Assembly: GCF_037176765.1 (NCBI RefSeq)
Contig: NC_090021.1
Location: forward strand, 191,820,878-191,884,877
Length of the DNA stretch: 64,000 bases
Direction: 5' to 3'
From: Anolis sagrei
Taxonomy: Eukaryota > Chordata > Lepidosauria > Squamata > Anolidae
The notes below the pieces were generated by a model, which ran no database searches, was not told where the DNA came from, and saw only the letters and a list, made by a program, of their open reading frames with translations. The position numbers and the translations under genes are program-made. Each line of letters starts with the position of its first letter. Position 1 is the first letter of the stretch. Below are positions 41,817 through 54,169 of this stretch, one piece after another.

Positions 41817-44800
41817 GTATAACTATTCCAAAATGCTATTTATTAATAAAACACATATTCTATATTTTGTAGATATGTTTTCCAACTTAGTGTGTGTAGG
41901 CAAATGTGAGATTCTGTTTACCCTCTTACAACACAAATGCTCCAACTCCTTGGTCTCTTTCCTTCTTCATGTGATTTTGGAAAAATACCTAATTACATTT
42001 ATGTGTTAATTAAATATTTCCTCTTATAAAGCTCAGTCATTTAGAAAGTTTTATTTCTATACTAGCAAAATATTAATTCCTTTTTATTTAATTAATTTAT
42101 TTATTATTTGAACTTATATGCTGCAACTCCCCTGGGGCTCAGAGCGGCTTACAAGAATGGCTAAAATCTAACAAAATTTAAAAGCAATTTAAAACAATTT
42201 AAAAACAGCAATATCAAACGTTAAAAGCCTGTCGAAACAGGTATGTCTTTTGAGGTGCTTAGGATCTTAATTTGAATAATTTGCAGCCAATTCCTCTGAC
42301 ACTTTTATTTGTATATAGGTAATACAAGGACCTGTGGAATATGAGTGATGATAAACCCTTTTTATGCACTGCCCCTGGATGTGGACAGGTAATATATATA
42401 TGTGTGTGTGATATATTAATGGTAGTCAACAGATAAACATTTATTATGTCCAAAGAAGTAGTTTGTATTTTTGGTTTAAATCCTGAGAACAGTTTCATAA
42501 GGTAATTTTTGTAATCCAGCCACATGTATGCTAAAAGGCATGTCAAGATAGCCAGAACAGTTTGTTGTGGGATGAGGTGAGCAGTGGAAGATTTAGTCAT
42601 TTTAGCCTCCAACAGAGTAGTAGCTGTAAATACGAACACATGGAACAGTAGGCACCATGGTAATTGTTTGTATCCTGAAACCAAACATCTCTTAACCAGT
42701 TAGCATCTACTTTTATGGTGGTTTTTCAATCCAAGGTGGAACCTATGTGCAGAAGCTTTGGTGCATCAGGAAAAGCAACTCAACTGACATCTGTTAATTG
42801 TCCGAATCTAATGTGAACTTTTTCTGAATCCCATGGCTTCTTTCAGAATCAAAGACACATATATTATCCCTCGCTTCCCATATCCATCAGCCAATTCTAA
42901 AAGTTTGCTCCAAAAGTCTGGCGAAGCCTTTTGAAACAACTGTGCAGAGCTGTAGCGGGGGAATGAGGAGGGGGAGAAAACGAGTTCCACCAGAGTTCGA
43001 TACAGAAGTACAGCCAGCCCTTCACTTTTGTGAATTTGAGTATTCATTCCTCTTTGCCATTTTAAAACATGGACAGCAAGCCTTGCAAGACCAAGGAAGA
43101 CTACGAATGCACAGTGAGGCTTGTAAATCCCCTGCCTCTTTCTCCTGTGGCCAGAGCACAGATACCGTATGCCAAATGGATATAGGAAGGCAGCTAGGCT
43201 AAGCAACAGAACTGTATTGCCCTTCCTGGCTTCCCCCAATTTTTAATTTTTCAATTTCTGTGTGAGCCTACTACTAATGGTGTACAGTTGAGGGTTGACT
43301 GTACAGCATTGGTTCTTGGCCAATATTGGTACATTTTTGGTACTCCTACTTAATAAGGATGGGATTAATTTATGAACAAAGTTTGGTTGCTTTATGACAA
43401 GAATATATATTAAAGGATTAATACATGTAGTCCATGTTGTCCATTATTTAGATTCTGATATGTTATACAGGGTTAGTCAAAATGAATAGGCCAATTCGGC
43501 TACAATTAATTTTCTTATTGGCCTATTCATTTTGACTAACCCTGTATAATGGTGTAGTTTGCATTCCTTTTAAAATATTTAGTACATTTGGGGAGGGGTT
43601 GTATTCTTACTCCTTGTGTGTGTGTCTCTGTCTCACACACATAAACTGCAGCTCTACTGCTTTCCACTTTGCTGCCCGGCGGAATTTAAAGGTTTGTCAC
43701 CTTTAAAGACCTAAATGGTTTGGGTCCAGACTACCTGGCTAACTGCATATAAACCTGCCTGGGCACTGCGCATGTCAGGGGAGGCCCTCCTCTCAGTCCC
43801 ACTCCCGTCTCAAACTGGCTGGTGGGAATGAGAGAGACGGCCTTCTCTGTAGTTGCTCCCGACCTCTGGAACTCCCTCATGAAGGTGATTAGAATGGCCC
43901 CATGCCCTCCTTTAGGAAGCAAATAAAAACTTTCCTTTGCACTCAGGCATATAGATAAGAATGTTTAAGGTCTGGCACTATGAAATGAAGAATGCAACGT
44001 AGACACAGCTTTTAACTTTATTAACATTGTGTAATTTATTACTATTGTTTTCATGTGATTTTATTGTTGAATGTTCTGTTATGTTTATTTTGAATTGTTT
44101 TAGTCTGTTGTTCTATTTTACAGCATTGAATGTTTGTCTTTTATGTTGTGAACTGCCCTGAGTCCCCATCAGGAGATAGGGCAGGATAGAAATTAAGTTT
44201 TACCTTTACTTACAAACTTACTCCAGCTAGTAGGAGTGCATAGTACAGGTTTTCTATAAATTTTGTAACAGAATGTGTGTTGTAATCTTGGTATACTAAC
44301 TTTTAATAGTAAATCTAATTTCCCCAAATTTCTTTTTAAAATCTTTAAGCTTTCAGATTTGTCTTTTTTTGTTCTGTATATGAAGCTTTTCCGTCATCCT
44401 CAGATCATTTAAGAAAAACTGCTTAGTTCTTTTGACTGCTCATCATTCCATTTCTGGGTTTTATGATGTTCTATATCTATAATCAAATATTTAATTAGAC
44501 TGAAAAATACTAGAAATACAAAAGTTTGATAAAATGGATTGCAAACTGGTAGTCTTTGGACTACTAGGTATTTTGAAGTATATCTCTCATTATTCCTTGG
44601 CTTTGACTGTGCTGACTACATATTCGGTGAGTTAAAAGTCCAATATATCCAAGGGCCAGATTTTGCCATCTTGGCTTAAAGAACAAGTCCAATATATATA
44701 TATATTTGACTTCTAATCATATATATATGATTAGAAGGAAATGTGGCTGAATCATGCACACTATTTAAAAGCCAAAGGCACAACTATATAAGAGCAGTTT

Positions 44801-47800
44801 TCTGATGTCACCTAGAGTTGTTAGTAAACCTCAAGACCTCAAAAAGAAAAGACTAAAAAGCTTCTTCATTTGGTGTCCAATTATTTAATATGAGACTATG
44901 TTAGGTTAGAGCAGCTGAGCAGTTATAGCCAATGAGATGTTGCATCTAGCATCTGGTTTAAATGTTTTTGTTAATGATGTATGTGTACATGCGGCATTGA
45001 ATTGTTGCCTTTGTGAGACCACTCTGAGTCCTCTTCAGGGTTGAGAAAGGTGGGATACAAGCACAATAAATAAATAAATAAATAAAGCCAGAGCTGAAAA
45101 ACATGAGGTATGCAGAGCTAGAAGGCCCATCAGTACTAACTTGAGGGATGATCGAAACCAGTCCAGCAATATCTGGAAGGCCACACATTGCCCAGATCTT
45201 CAATAAGTCATTCAATGACAAAAATGTCATTGCAGACTTATGGGTAGGAACTCACTTGCAAAACTAATAATAGCATCAAACCATATTAGCCAATATCACG
45301 CAAAAAGACAGAACTTGCAGGATGGAACTTCTGCAAGTTTTAACGGATGGAATCCAAGTCGATACATGTGATCCAGTAGTTCTAAAACTTTGATATTTCA
45401 ACACCAGTAAACTTTATATTGCAATCTACCTCAGGTTTTCTATAACCACTATGGCTTTCTATAACCACTACACAGCATTAGGAGAGTGACAAAATTAAAA
45501 ATGCAGATATATCAAGACTAAATACTATTGAAAGAATTATCATCTACTTCAAAAGTGTTCATCATAAAATTACAAAATGGTTAGTTGTCACTAAGATGTT
45601 CCCATTTAATTTTGAGCCATTCCAGTTTAGAAATAAAATGCCAATATGACCATAGTGCTGGGGCTGAGAATTGTGACCACCATTCAGATGGATATTCACA
45701 TGTATGACTCTGTGAACCTAAATATGTACAAAGTTTTCTTTCCACCTGGTGATTTTTTAGCAATTCTGTGTGCACCAAGGAGTTGGGAGTTTCTCCTTGC
45801 TTGTCTACAATTAACAAAGCTCAGCAATTAAAATAAGTCACTTAATGAATTGACACAACTGGTTCTGAAGCTGTTGTATTGATGCCTGCTTAGGGTAGTA
45901 CTGCTCCTGAAGTTCATGAGCCTGCTCATCAAAAAGGTTTGGAGTGGATTGAAATCTTCATTAAAAGCCTAAGAGGGCCTCTACACTTTTATAATGCCGT
46001 GGCTGAAATGCTGAGAACATTCTGAAGATCTTTTGGGTCTATGATTGTTAAAAAGTTCTATTCTACTGTATCATCAACAACTTCCATTTAAAAACCCAAC
46101 TATTAACTGGATTATAATTTATTGTAAAAAACGATTCTCCATGTTGTTACCACTTCAATCAAAATTTGAATTTATAACTGTATTTTAAAACTCTTTGCCA
46201 CAGCGTTTTACCAACGAGGATCATTTGGCCGTCCATAAACATAAACATGAGATGACACTGAAATTTGGTCCAGCTCGTAATGACAGTGTCATTGTAGCTG
46301 GTTAGTATATATTTTTATTAATCCTTTTAGAATGTGCACGTATTTTTTGTAATTTCTGTATATGATTTCAACTTTGTAGGCTTCTTGGAGACACTATCAA
46401 AAGAATATTGTACAAATAAAGTGCATTTAGAAAATGTGTATTTTGCTTGTTGCTCAAGTCATCCTACAGAAATAGTTTTTGGGCTACATGGGATTTAGCT
46501 ATTAAGTAGTAAACAGCAGTCCAGTTAAACTCTGTTTCATAAAGAATCATAGAGTTGGAAGAGACCTTGTGGGCCATCCAGTCCAATCCCCCCTGCCAAA
46601 AAGCAGGAATATTGTAGCACATTGTGCATGACAGTAACAGCAAAATATATACCCTGGAATAAATACTTCCATGCAAAGTTTTTTTTAAATGACTGTCATG
46701 TGCCCATAAGCAATTATGTGTTTATAGTTCTTTTGTTTCTTTAATAAATGTAATTATGTAGTTAGAAAATATAGTTATGTAGTTATAACTACAAGTAGTT
46801 TTGGTCTCAGTATAATGAGTCAAGGAAAACACTTTCTGATCTCTTTATATTTCTGACAGCCTTTTCCTTCTCAGTGATGTTTTATTCTGAAACTTCCCTT
46901 TAACAACTTCTTTGCAGATACCAGTAGAGGACAATGTTGACTTATGCTCAATACACACACACACATATTTTTAAAAACTTGACAAGCAATCTCACCTGAT
47001 TTCACTAGCGCATAACAGTTTGGTGCCTTCCATATGTTTTGGATGGTAGGTAGGTAGTCCCCTGACATTAAGTCCAGTCATGTCTGACTCTGGGGTGTGG
47101 TGCTCATCCCCATTTCTAAGCCAAAGAGCCAGCGTTGTCCATAGACACCTCCAAGGTCATGTGGCCGGCATGACTGCATGGAGCGCCGTTACCTTCCCGC
47201 CAGAGCGGTACCTATTGATCTACTCACATTTGCATGTTTTCGAACTGCTAGGTTGGCAGAAGCTAGGGCTGACAGCGGAAGCTCACGCCGCTCCCCGGAA
47301 TCGAACCTGCGACCTTTCGATCAACAAGCTCAGCAGCTCAGTGCTTTAACCCACTGCGCCACCGGGGGCTCCCGGTGTTTTGGATGACATCTCTTATAAT
47401 CATTGACCATAAGTCTGTGCTACATGGGGATTATTGGAGCCATGTAATTTGGGGCTTTCTGATCTGGCGGACTAGCAGATTTTTTTGCAATGTGCTATTG
47501 AGCAGTGCCATATTTGTTCGGAGTAGTACTGGTCAATAGTAATGTCATGCCTTTTTTTAAGCATTTGGCAGTGAGATATGCATATTCTTTTTTCATAAAC
47601 CAGTTTCATTCAAAAATCCAAGGCATAGGCTGGCATGGTACATCCATATCCATTGGATGGTCCTATATTCTGCCAATCTTTCTTCCCATTTTTACCACCA
47701 TCTTTAGAATAATGTATTGATTCTTTAGGATCAGATATTTTAAATGACTGCCTTCTACAAGTCACGATGATAGGAAAGCCCATTTGCACAACAAGAATTG

Positions 47801-50800
47801 TAGTCATGTTCCTCTGGAGTGCATTATTTCAGCAGATAATAAGAATAAAGATATTTGCAAACTTTTACTTGTCTTTCTCAACCTAATTTAAATAGATTTT
47901 AGACCAATCTGTTGTCTATTGGATGCTTTACAGGATGTTTTAAAATGTGATTTCCTAAATAATTAGGAAAGAAATAGATAATTGCTTTTAAAACAGTAAC
48001 ACATTTCTTTGTAGTCTTGAGTAATTGTATGATATGTAACATGTACCTCACTTTATTCCCTCATTTATGTACATGCTTTTAATATTGTATCACACCAAAT
48101 ATGAGGAATGTCATGATTTCCTAAATATCTTTCCCCATCACTGGCAAATTTCAGACTGTATATAGTGAAGAATCACTGGGGCTCCATGACTGAAACCACA
48201 CTGCTAGTTATTTGTGTTTTGGGATATAATTCTGTGTGTTAATTCAACAATAACAATGAAAAAAAATTCCATCCTTACTAGAATATTTTTGAAGGCTTGA
48301 CATCATTCATTCATTTGTGTATGTGTGTGTATGTGCCTTCAAGTTTCCTATGGACGTATGATGAACACATGAATTGGATTGTATTTTCATAGGCAAGGAA
48401 TACTCAGAGATGAATTGCCAGTCCCTTCCTCTGCAGTATAGCCAGCGGCCCCTTGTATCTTTGGTTGTCTTCCATCCCATTACTAACTATAGCTGGTCCT
48501 GTTTAGCTTCCAGGATCAGATAAAATCGGTCTAATTTTATTGAACAGAAATGATACCACAACAAATGGGCAAGCAATGACAGGTACAGTGTAAAGCATAG
48601 TACTCATGCAAGAACATTTTAACTCAAATAGTTTTATCCATAAACTGGAATTTAATAGACTGGGAATCTTGCTATTCCCTCCACATTATTGGATTGCAGT
48701 TTGCATTAGCAATATCAATGAAAGGGGTAATTAAAGTTGCAGTTCAACCGCATCTGATAAGCCATGCATTTCCCATCCATTCCTCCTCCCCAAGTAAGGG
48801 AAAACATTGAAAATAGTATTGTGAGCTATTTGAAGCTATTCTCTAATTTCCCCATATGAACATGAACATTTGCTATAGTTATATGGCACCTTAATCTGTC
48901 ATTTTCTGTGCGGTGTCATGCTGCTTCCTCTCATACCCAACAATTAGATGGATGAACATACATCAGAAAATGCCCCTCTTTTAGAAGACCAGCTGTTTTA
49001 TTCTCATTTAAATAGACTGATTGAATCAGTGAAAACTTTGTTCGTCAATACTTATGTAAGCCTCAGTGATTTAGTTGGTTACAGCACTTGATATTAACAT
49101 GGATTTAAGTCTCTATATTGTGTACTTTGTGCTCATGAAGTTGTTCTGGTTATAATGTTTGTGTAACAAATACTTTTTGCAAAAATAAAACTCTTGCTTT
49201 ACTTACAAAAGACTGGACTAATGTTTCACCTAGAGTAGATCCATTGAAAAGTCTTGAACTTAAAGCAGAACAAAGGAAATCAACAAAGCCTAAACTAATT
49301 GTAACTAATGTTACAAAACTAATCAGCTTTGTTGATTTCCCTTGTTCTGCTTTATATGAGACTAACATTGGATTTAAACCTTTGCTACCATATTCCTTAT
49401 TAGGATCAGTTGCATCTGAAAATGCTTGAGATGCTTATAATATTGGCATTGAATTGCAAATATGTATAAAATCAAGTATGCATTTAGAGTGGAAAGAAAA
49501 TAATGTATTTCTCTCTTAACCTTAGATCAGACCCCAACGCCAACTCGATTCCTGAAGAATTGCGAAGAAGTGGGTTTATTCAATGAGCTAGCAAGTCCTT
49601 TTGAAAATGACTTCAAAAAAGCTTCTGAAGATGATATTAAGAAAGTATGTTAACACAGAATATTCAAACCAGATTGCTTGGCATGCTGTTGAAAATATGA
49701 ATGCTTTTTGTGACTAAGATTGCTAGAAAATGAGAGTTTTGTATGTTTTTTAAAAAAAGTTTATACTTGTTCATAGGAAAATATCAAACTATATTTGGAG
49801 GTAATGAAAAATCCTAAAAGTATGATTTGTATATAAAATTATTTTGTCTCATACACAACTAGGCAGCTAGAAATAGCACTTTTGGAAAAAAAAGGAAGAT
49901 GGAAAGTCTATCAGATGAAGTACATTGTTAAATCCACAGGTATTTAAGCACTTACATAGTTGCTGGGGTGAGTTTAGAGCCTTATGGGATATAGAAACAT
50001 GCAGATTTTGACACTAACCATGAGCCTTCAAAGACTTAAGTAATATGATAAAGGTCTCTCTTGAAATGTCAAAGCACAATTTATTCTGGTTACACAGAAG
50101 TCAGTTCTGTTGTAATAGGGATCTTGTCTGCAGATATTTTTTTGTTAAATGTGTAGCTGTCATGAGGATCTATATATTATAAAAGAAGTGCTAGGAAATC
50201 ATTATTTCAGTTCATATCTCTGCCACAGATAGGAATTTATGAATACATTCCACTAAAAAGGCTCTCTCCCATGTCATCACTAAGTGAACCTATGATGGTG
50301 GCAGAACCTAGAGAAAACCTCCCGAGGATCTTAAAACTTGCAGGTTCAGTGGATAGTCTTTCAGATATTCCTTATGAAGGAGGGTGTGACCCAAGGAAAT
50401 TTGTTTCAGCAGACACATATGAAAGAAGTAGTTAAAATACTATCGGTCAGGATATTATAAATAGTTTACTCTTGAAAAAGATGGCTGACTGTAGATATAA
50501 CATATCTGCCTGTTCTTCCAGATGCCACTAGATTTATCACCTCTTGCAACACCAATTATTAGAAATAAAATCGAAGAGCCTTCAGTTGTTGAAACAACTC
50601 ACCAGGATAGCCCTTTACCTCATCCAGAGTCCACTACCAGTGATGAAAAGGTCAGTAAGTAAGTTCAGAAGTGTAATCTGTATAGGGAATTTGTGCTAGT
50701 TGTTCAGGGAATATTAAAAATCTAAGCTAAAGAAAATCAGCCCTTGCATACTGTAAAAATGCTAATCCTTGTCAACTAAAGCACATTGTTACAACTCTGA

Positions 50801-53581
50801 ACTGGAGCTTTCAAAATTACTTTCTGAAAGGACTTTATACATGTTACTTGTTCAGTGACAATTTGTTATCTGTGCTCATTTCAGTGTTTAAAAGGAAGCT
50901 CCTTGCGTTCACGATTACCTTTTTGTTGATTTTCATTTCCTGTTTAAAATAATAAGGAATTGGTAAGAGAACACATAAAATGTAAAAATACCAGACCTGT
51001 GTGAATGCCTGAAATGCACTGTAAAAAAAAAAAAACTAGAAAGACATTTGTAACCAAAAAAGCAATTCAATGCTGGTAACTATGTTACTTGCAAGCTTTA
51101 CTCTTGTGATACAAATGTATTCTTCACTTTTCCCATGTTGTCTCTAAACCTGATAGTCTTACCTGTCCCACCTCAATAAGACAATGAAAAAACATGTCCA
51201 CAGGGTAGGGCCGTACTAGTCCAACAGTGTCAGTGACTGATGTGAAAAAAATCTCAGAGACTATATATGTAATGAGACTAATGTAAGATATGGCCCTAAC
51301 TTGAAACTAAAAACTAAAAAAATATCCAGAGTTTTAATTATTTGATAGAACTGGAGAATTTCCCCTTTGTTCTAAAGGAGTCTCCCATGGATTGGAACTG
51401 CAATAACAACCTCGTTATGTTTCCTGTAGGAAGTGTGTCTCCAGCCGACTGCTCAGCCAACATCCACCATTGTTCGTCCAGCTTCTTTGCAAGTTCCCAA
51501 TGTGTTGCTTGCAAGTTCTGACTCCAGTGTCATTATTCAGCAGGCCATTCCTTCACCAACCTCCAGTACTGTCATAACACAAGCTCCATCTTCCAATAGG
51601 CCAATAGTGTGAGTTCTAAAAATCTATGTATATGAAATTATTTCTCTGTATATCTTGCTCCTCTTTTATCAAAATACTTCTCTGAAGTCACATTACATTT
51701 TAATTTTTTAAGTGTCTACAGATTTTATTTAAGGCAGCAAAAGATCTACAGGGCCTTTAGGGGCTTGAAAAATTGGGGTTTCGGCTGATTTTGACTGAAT
51801 AACAAGACATTGAATTATACCATTTCTCTGGGTATCATTTTTAAGGAAGACTTTTTTTTGTGGACCTCAGGAATTTAAGGGACCAAGAGAAAAGACTGAT
51901 GCAATATGTTTTCTGCACTTTCCTCATCTCTGTCTTATCCATTGGGAAGTAGCTTTGAAAATCACCTCCTCACTTCAATGAAACACAGTTCTTTCACAAA
52001 GAGAAAGAGGGCAACTCTGGATACAGCTGTTTGTTTCCGAATCATCTTAGAAATGAATGTATTTTAACCCTCCACATTTGCTGGTGTTAAGAGTACAGGA
52101 CCTCTGTGAAAGTGAAAAACAGTGAATTAAAAATTGCTATTTTTAAACTGGGAGAACATCTTTAGGAATTTTTTAATCCTCCAGCAGAATTTTTGTTTAA
52201 TTCCCACTGGAATCTGACCATAGAATAGCACTAGAAATTCCTAGATGGAGATTTTGTCTAGGAATCTCTCAGTCCTCAAGCATGACTTGCACTGGAAGAC
52301 CCAGATATTCTCAGAGAGAACATTTAAAATGAAATCCATGAATAATCCAATCCACAAAATTCAAACCAGCAAATGTAGAGGGTCAACTGTAATATGTGCA
52401 CAAACTGCACAGAATTGCTGTCATGAGGAATGAAATATGCAGTGTTTTTTGTACTACGTGTACTGTAGTGATTGTTCTTCCTTCCTATTCCTTTTCTTAG
52501 ACCGGTGCCAGGTCCTTTCCCCCTGCTATTACATCTTCCTAATGGACAAACCATGCCTGTCGCTATTCCTGCCTCTATCACAAATTCTAATGTGCATGTC
52601 CCAACTGCAGTCCCGGTAAGTGTGTATGTATATATGGGATATCCACCTGCTTCCTATGTTTGAACAAGTTGCAGCTCCCAAACTATAATGCTGGAAACAG
52701 CTGTAACTCTGACAGTACTCAATTCAGATGAGCCTACATGGGAGAAGTCTATCAGAAGGGTGGAAAGGGGATAGATAATCACAGCATTGTGACAGTTGGG
52801 AAAGTGTACCAGTATTCCAGCCAGAATCCTATGAGAAGAGGAATGTAAGGGTTTCCTCTGGGAGAGGAAGCAGAACTATATTAAAACAGTTGAACAGTAG
52901 GAGACATTTCTTAATGTTAAGACTGGTTCAACAATGGAACTCTTTACTAGATTTGACTCTGTTTTGAAATGCTCTGAACCTCCAGCATTGAGTTCCCAGT
53001 TGAAGTGCCTCATTTACCAACTGTATCATTTTCTTCTATCCACTAGTCCTGGCTTTCTGCACCAGTAGTTCTGACAGTAAACTTAAAGTAATAAATCAAC
53101 AGTGAAAGCCATAACATTAAATAACTTGTAAAGACATGTCCCCCAAATATTATGGTATCTGTGAACCAGATTAAAAAGTAGCCTGTTGCAATTAAACTGT
53201 CAATAAAACAAAGAATGTGGTTACATTCACTTAGCAATGTTTGCCTCTGATAAGTACATCTATGGAAAGAATATTACAGAGAGAGAAGATCACAACTGAG
53301 AAGACCCCGAGCCTTCAAGTCTTGGATAGTAGAACAATTCAGAAAATCAGACCTTAATCTATACTGTGACAACATAATCACTGCATTGCAGTTGTGTAGT
53401 TTTGGGACTTTCACAGGGAGCAGGTACATCATTCTGGCTGCTTATAAAGGAGATTTCATTCTGTGCTTGTAGTAACTCTGACGCTCTTGTGCAGCTTGTA
53501 AGGCCTGTCACCATGGTGCCTAGTATCCCAGGAATTCCAGGGCCCTCCTCTCCACAACCAGTGCAGTCTGAGGCAAAGTTG
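41742..53581 (+). CDS. ATF2: ATF2, cyclic AMP-dependent transcription factor ATF-2 (5' part; gene runs off the window)
   Basis: Coding exons are 42341-42388, 46204-46300, 49526-49644, 50522-50650, 51430-51608, 52501-52615 and 53495-53581. All junctions are GT-AG and in phase, giving residues 1-258 from the MSDD start. Visible parts are a C2H2 zinc finger (CTAPGCG to HLAVHKHKH, about residues 9-34), the TPTPT stretch with the JNK/p38 sites (residues 51 and 53, equal to human Thr69/Thr71), the MPLDLSPLATPI segment and a long Ser/Thr/Pro-rich region. The DNA-binding bZIP part is encoded beyond 64 kb. The protein binds CRE/AP-1 sites as a homodimer or with JUN. A preceding exon (41742-41816) matches the exon that encodes the mammalian 18-residue extension, but its ATG frame meets a stop at the splice junction, so the 487-residue-type start is used here. 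Confidence 0.95.
42319..42388 (+). CDS. ATF2: ATF2 exon with main start codon (coding 42341-42388)
   Basis: The acceptor is gtatatag and the donor GGACAG|gtaata. The exon encodes MSDDKPFLCTAPGCGQ, the first half of the C2H2 zinc finger, and ends in phase 0. Confidence 0.95.
43468..43544. mobile_element. Mariner-like MITE of 77 bp with perfect 27-bp inverted ends
   Basis: It starts CAGGGTTAGTCAAAATGAAT. Arms 43468-43494 and 43518-43544 are exact inverted copies around a 23-bp centre. TA flanks it on both sides (43466-43467 and 43545-43546). It lies in an ATF2 intron. Confidence 0.75.
43655..44205 (+). mobile_element. LINE 3' fragment (L2/CR1 group) with ...CTGAGTCCCC tail
   Basis: Decayed frames show a LINE C-terminus (GLGPDYL-like, then LWNSL-like at cctctggaactccctc). 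The 3' tail is gaactgccctgagtcccc and ggcaggatagaaatt. Confidence 0.5.
44990..45090 (+). mobile_element. LINE 3' tail with (AAAT)n
   Basis: It carries gagaccactctgagtcctct and gggatacaagcacaataaat. Confidence 0.45.
46204..46300 (+). CDS. ATF2: ATF2 coding exon (second half of zinc finger)
   Basis: The acceptor is tgccacag and the donor TAGCTG|gttag; the exon ends in phase 1. It encodes RFTNEDHLAVHKHKHE followed by MTLKFGPARNDSVIVA, including the zinc-binding histidines. Confidence 0.96.
46546..46622 (-). mobile_element. CR1-type LINE 3' end fragment
   Basis: It reads gaatcatagagttggaagag, then gggccatccagtccaat, the common inverted 3' end of reptile CR1 copies. Confidence 0.55.
47046..47375 (-). 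mobile_element. Sauria-type SINE with 11-bp TSD
   Basis: The minus strand starts GGGAGCCCCCGGTGGCGCAG with box B GGTTCGATTCC. It ends AGTCAGACATGACTGGACTT, a BovB-like 3' tail, then a short TACC-type repeat. TGTTTTGGATG flanks it at 47035-47045 and 47376-47386. Confidence 0.85.
48310..48535 (-). mobile_element. Core-SINE fragment, diverged
   Basis: It has the tail-like tgtgccttcaagtttcctat, then a decayed body (gaattgccagtcccttcctc) and gcttccaggatcagata. Confidence 0.45.
49261..49354. mobile_element. Short palindromic MITE with 29-bp inverted ends
   Basis: TAAAGCAGAACAAAGGAAAT (left) is mirrored at 49326-49354 with one mismatch. The outermost TA pairs could be a mariner-type target duplication. 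The centre also contains a small inverted pair, gtaactaatgttac. Confidence 0.55.
49526..49644 (+). CDS. ATF2: ATF2 coding exon (JNK/p38 phospho-acceptor region)
   Basis: The acceptor is aaccttag and the donor AAGAAA|gtatgt. It encodes DQTPTPTRFLKNCEEVG, then FNELASPFENDFKKASEDD. The two Thr-Pro sites that JNK and p38 phosphorylate are intact. Confidence 0.96.
50522..50650 (+). CDS. ATF2: ATF2 coding exon (transactivation domain)
   Basis: The acceptor is gttcttccag and the donor GAAAAG|gtcagt. The 43 codons run from MPLDLSPLATPIIRNK to PESTTSDEK and are close to identical to bird and mammal ATF2. Confidence 0.96.
51430..51608 (+). CDS. ATF2: ATF2 coding exon (Ser/Thr/Pro/Gln-rich middle)
   Basis: The acceptor is ttcctgtag and the donor ATAGT|gtgagt; the exon ends in phase 2. 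It encodes EVCLQPTAQPTSTIVRPA through ITQAPSSNRPI, with the conserved SSVIIQQA segment. Confidence 0.95.
52501..52615 (+). CDS. ATF2: ATF2 coding exon (proline-rich segment)
   Basis: The acceptor is ttttcttag and the donor GTCCCG|gtaagt. It encodes PVPGPFPLLLHLPNGQ, then TMPVAIPASITNSNVHV. Confidence 0.95.
53495..53581 (+). CDS. ATF2: ATF2 coding exon, last one inside the window
   Basis: The acceptor is ctcttgtgcag and the donor AAGTTG|gtaagt. It encodes LVRPVTMVPSIPGIPG, then PSSPQPVQSEAKL. The final residue is Leu where mammals have Met. The next ATF2 exon is not found before the window ends. Confidence 0.94.
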
Positions 53582-53630
53582 GTAAGTGGTTCTTTATTCT
53601 TTGTTAAGATTAATCTGATTATTGCATAGA

Positions 53631-53633
<3 letters not shown>

Positions 53634-53672
<39 letters not shown>

Positions 53673-53676
53673 ACAC
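53634..53676. repeat. (GT)n microsatellite in ATF2 intron
   Basis: About eighteen GT units begin 53 bp after an ATF2 exon, then acacac follows. Confidence 0.9.
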
Positions 53677-54169
53677 CCAATTGATTGTTCTTCAGTTTCC
53701 ATTTAGATCATTTGTTTTATATATGTGGTGAGCTACTGCATTTTCAATGCTGAAGAAAATTTCCCTTAAGTTTTTTCTCTTGTTTACACACATGTAAAGC
53801 ATTCCCATTCATTCACACTCAGACCATTCATCCATCACACCAGCACATACACCTCATTTCTCTGCCACTTCACAGTTACCTAGCAGCTCCCTCCAGGCTC
53901 CCTTGACTGCAGGGCAACCTGACTGAGCTGTTATAGACAACTATAAGGCCCAAGCATATTGAGCTTTCTAAATATTTTTGCTCTTCTTTAGACATGTTTC
54001 TGTAGGTTGTCTGTTCCACTGCTTTTTAAACTGTGGGTTCCAACCCCAAATGGGATTCCCTTAGCACATTGGTTCTCAACCTGTGGGTCTCCAGGTGTTT
54101 GGCCTACACTCCCAGAAATCCCAGCCAATTTACCAGCTGTTAGGATTTCTGGGAGATGAAGGCCAAAAC

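Noticed and set aside
42808-43239. A 143-codon minus-strand frame in an ATF2 intron
   Set aside because: There is no recognisable domain, no start context and no exon structure. Length alone is not convincing at this composition.
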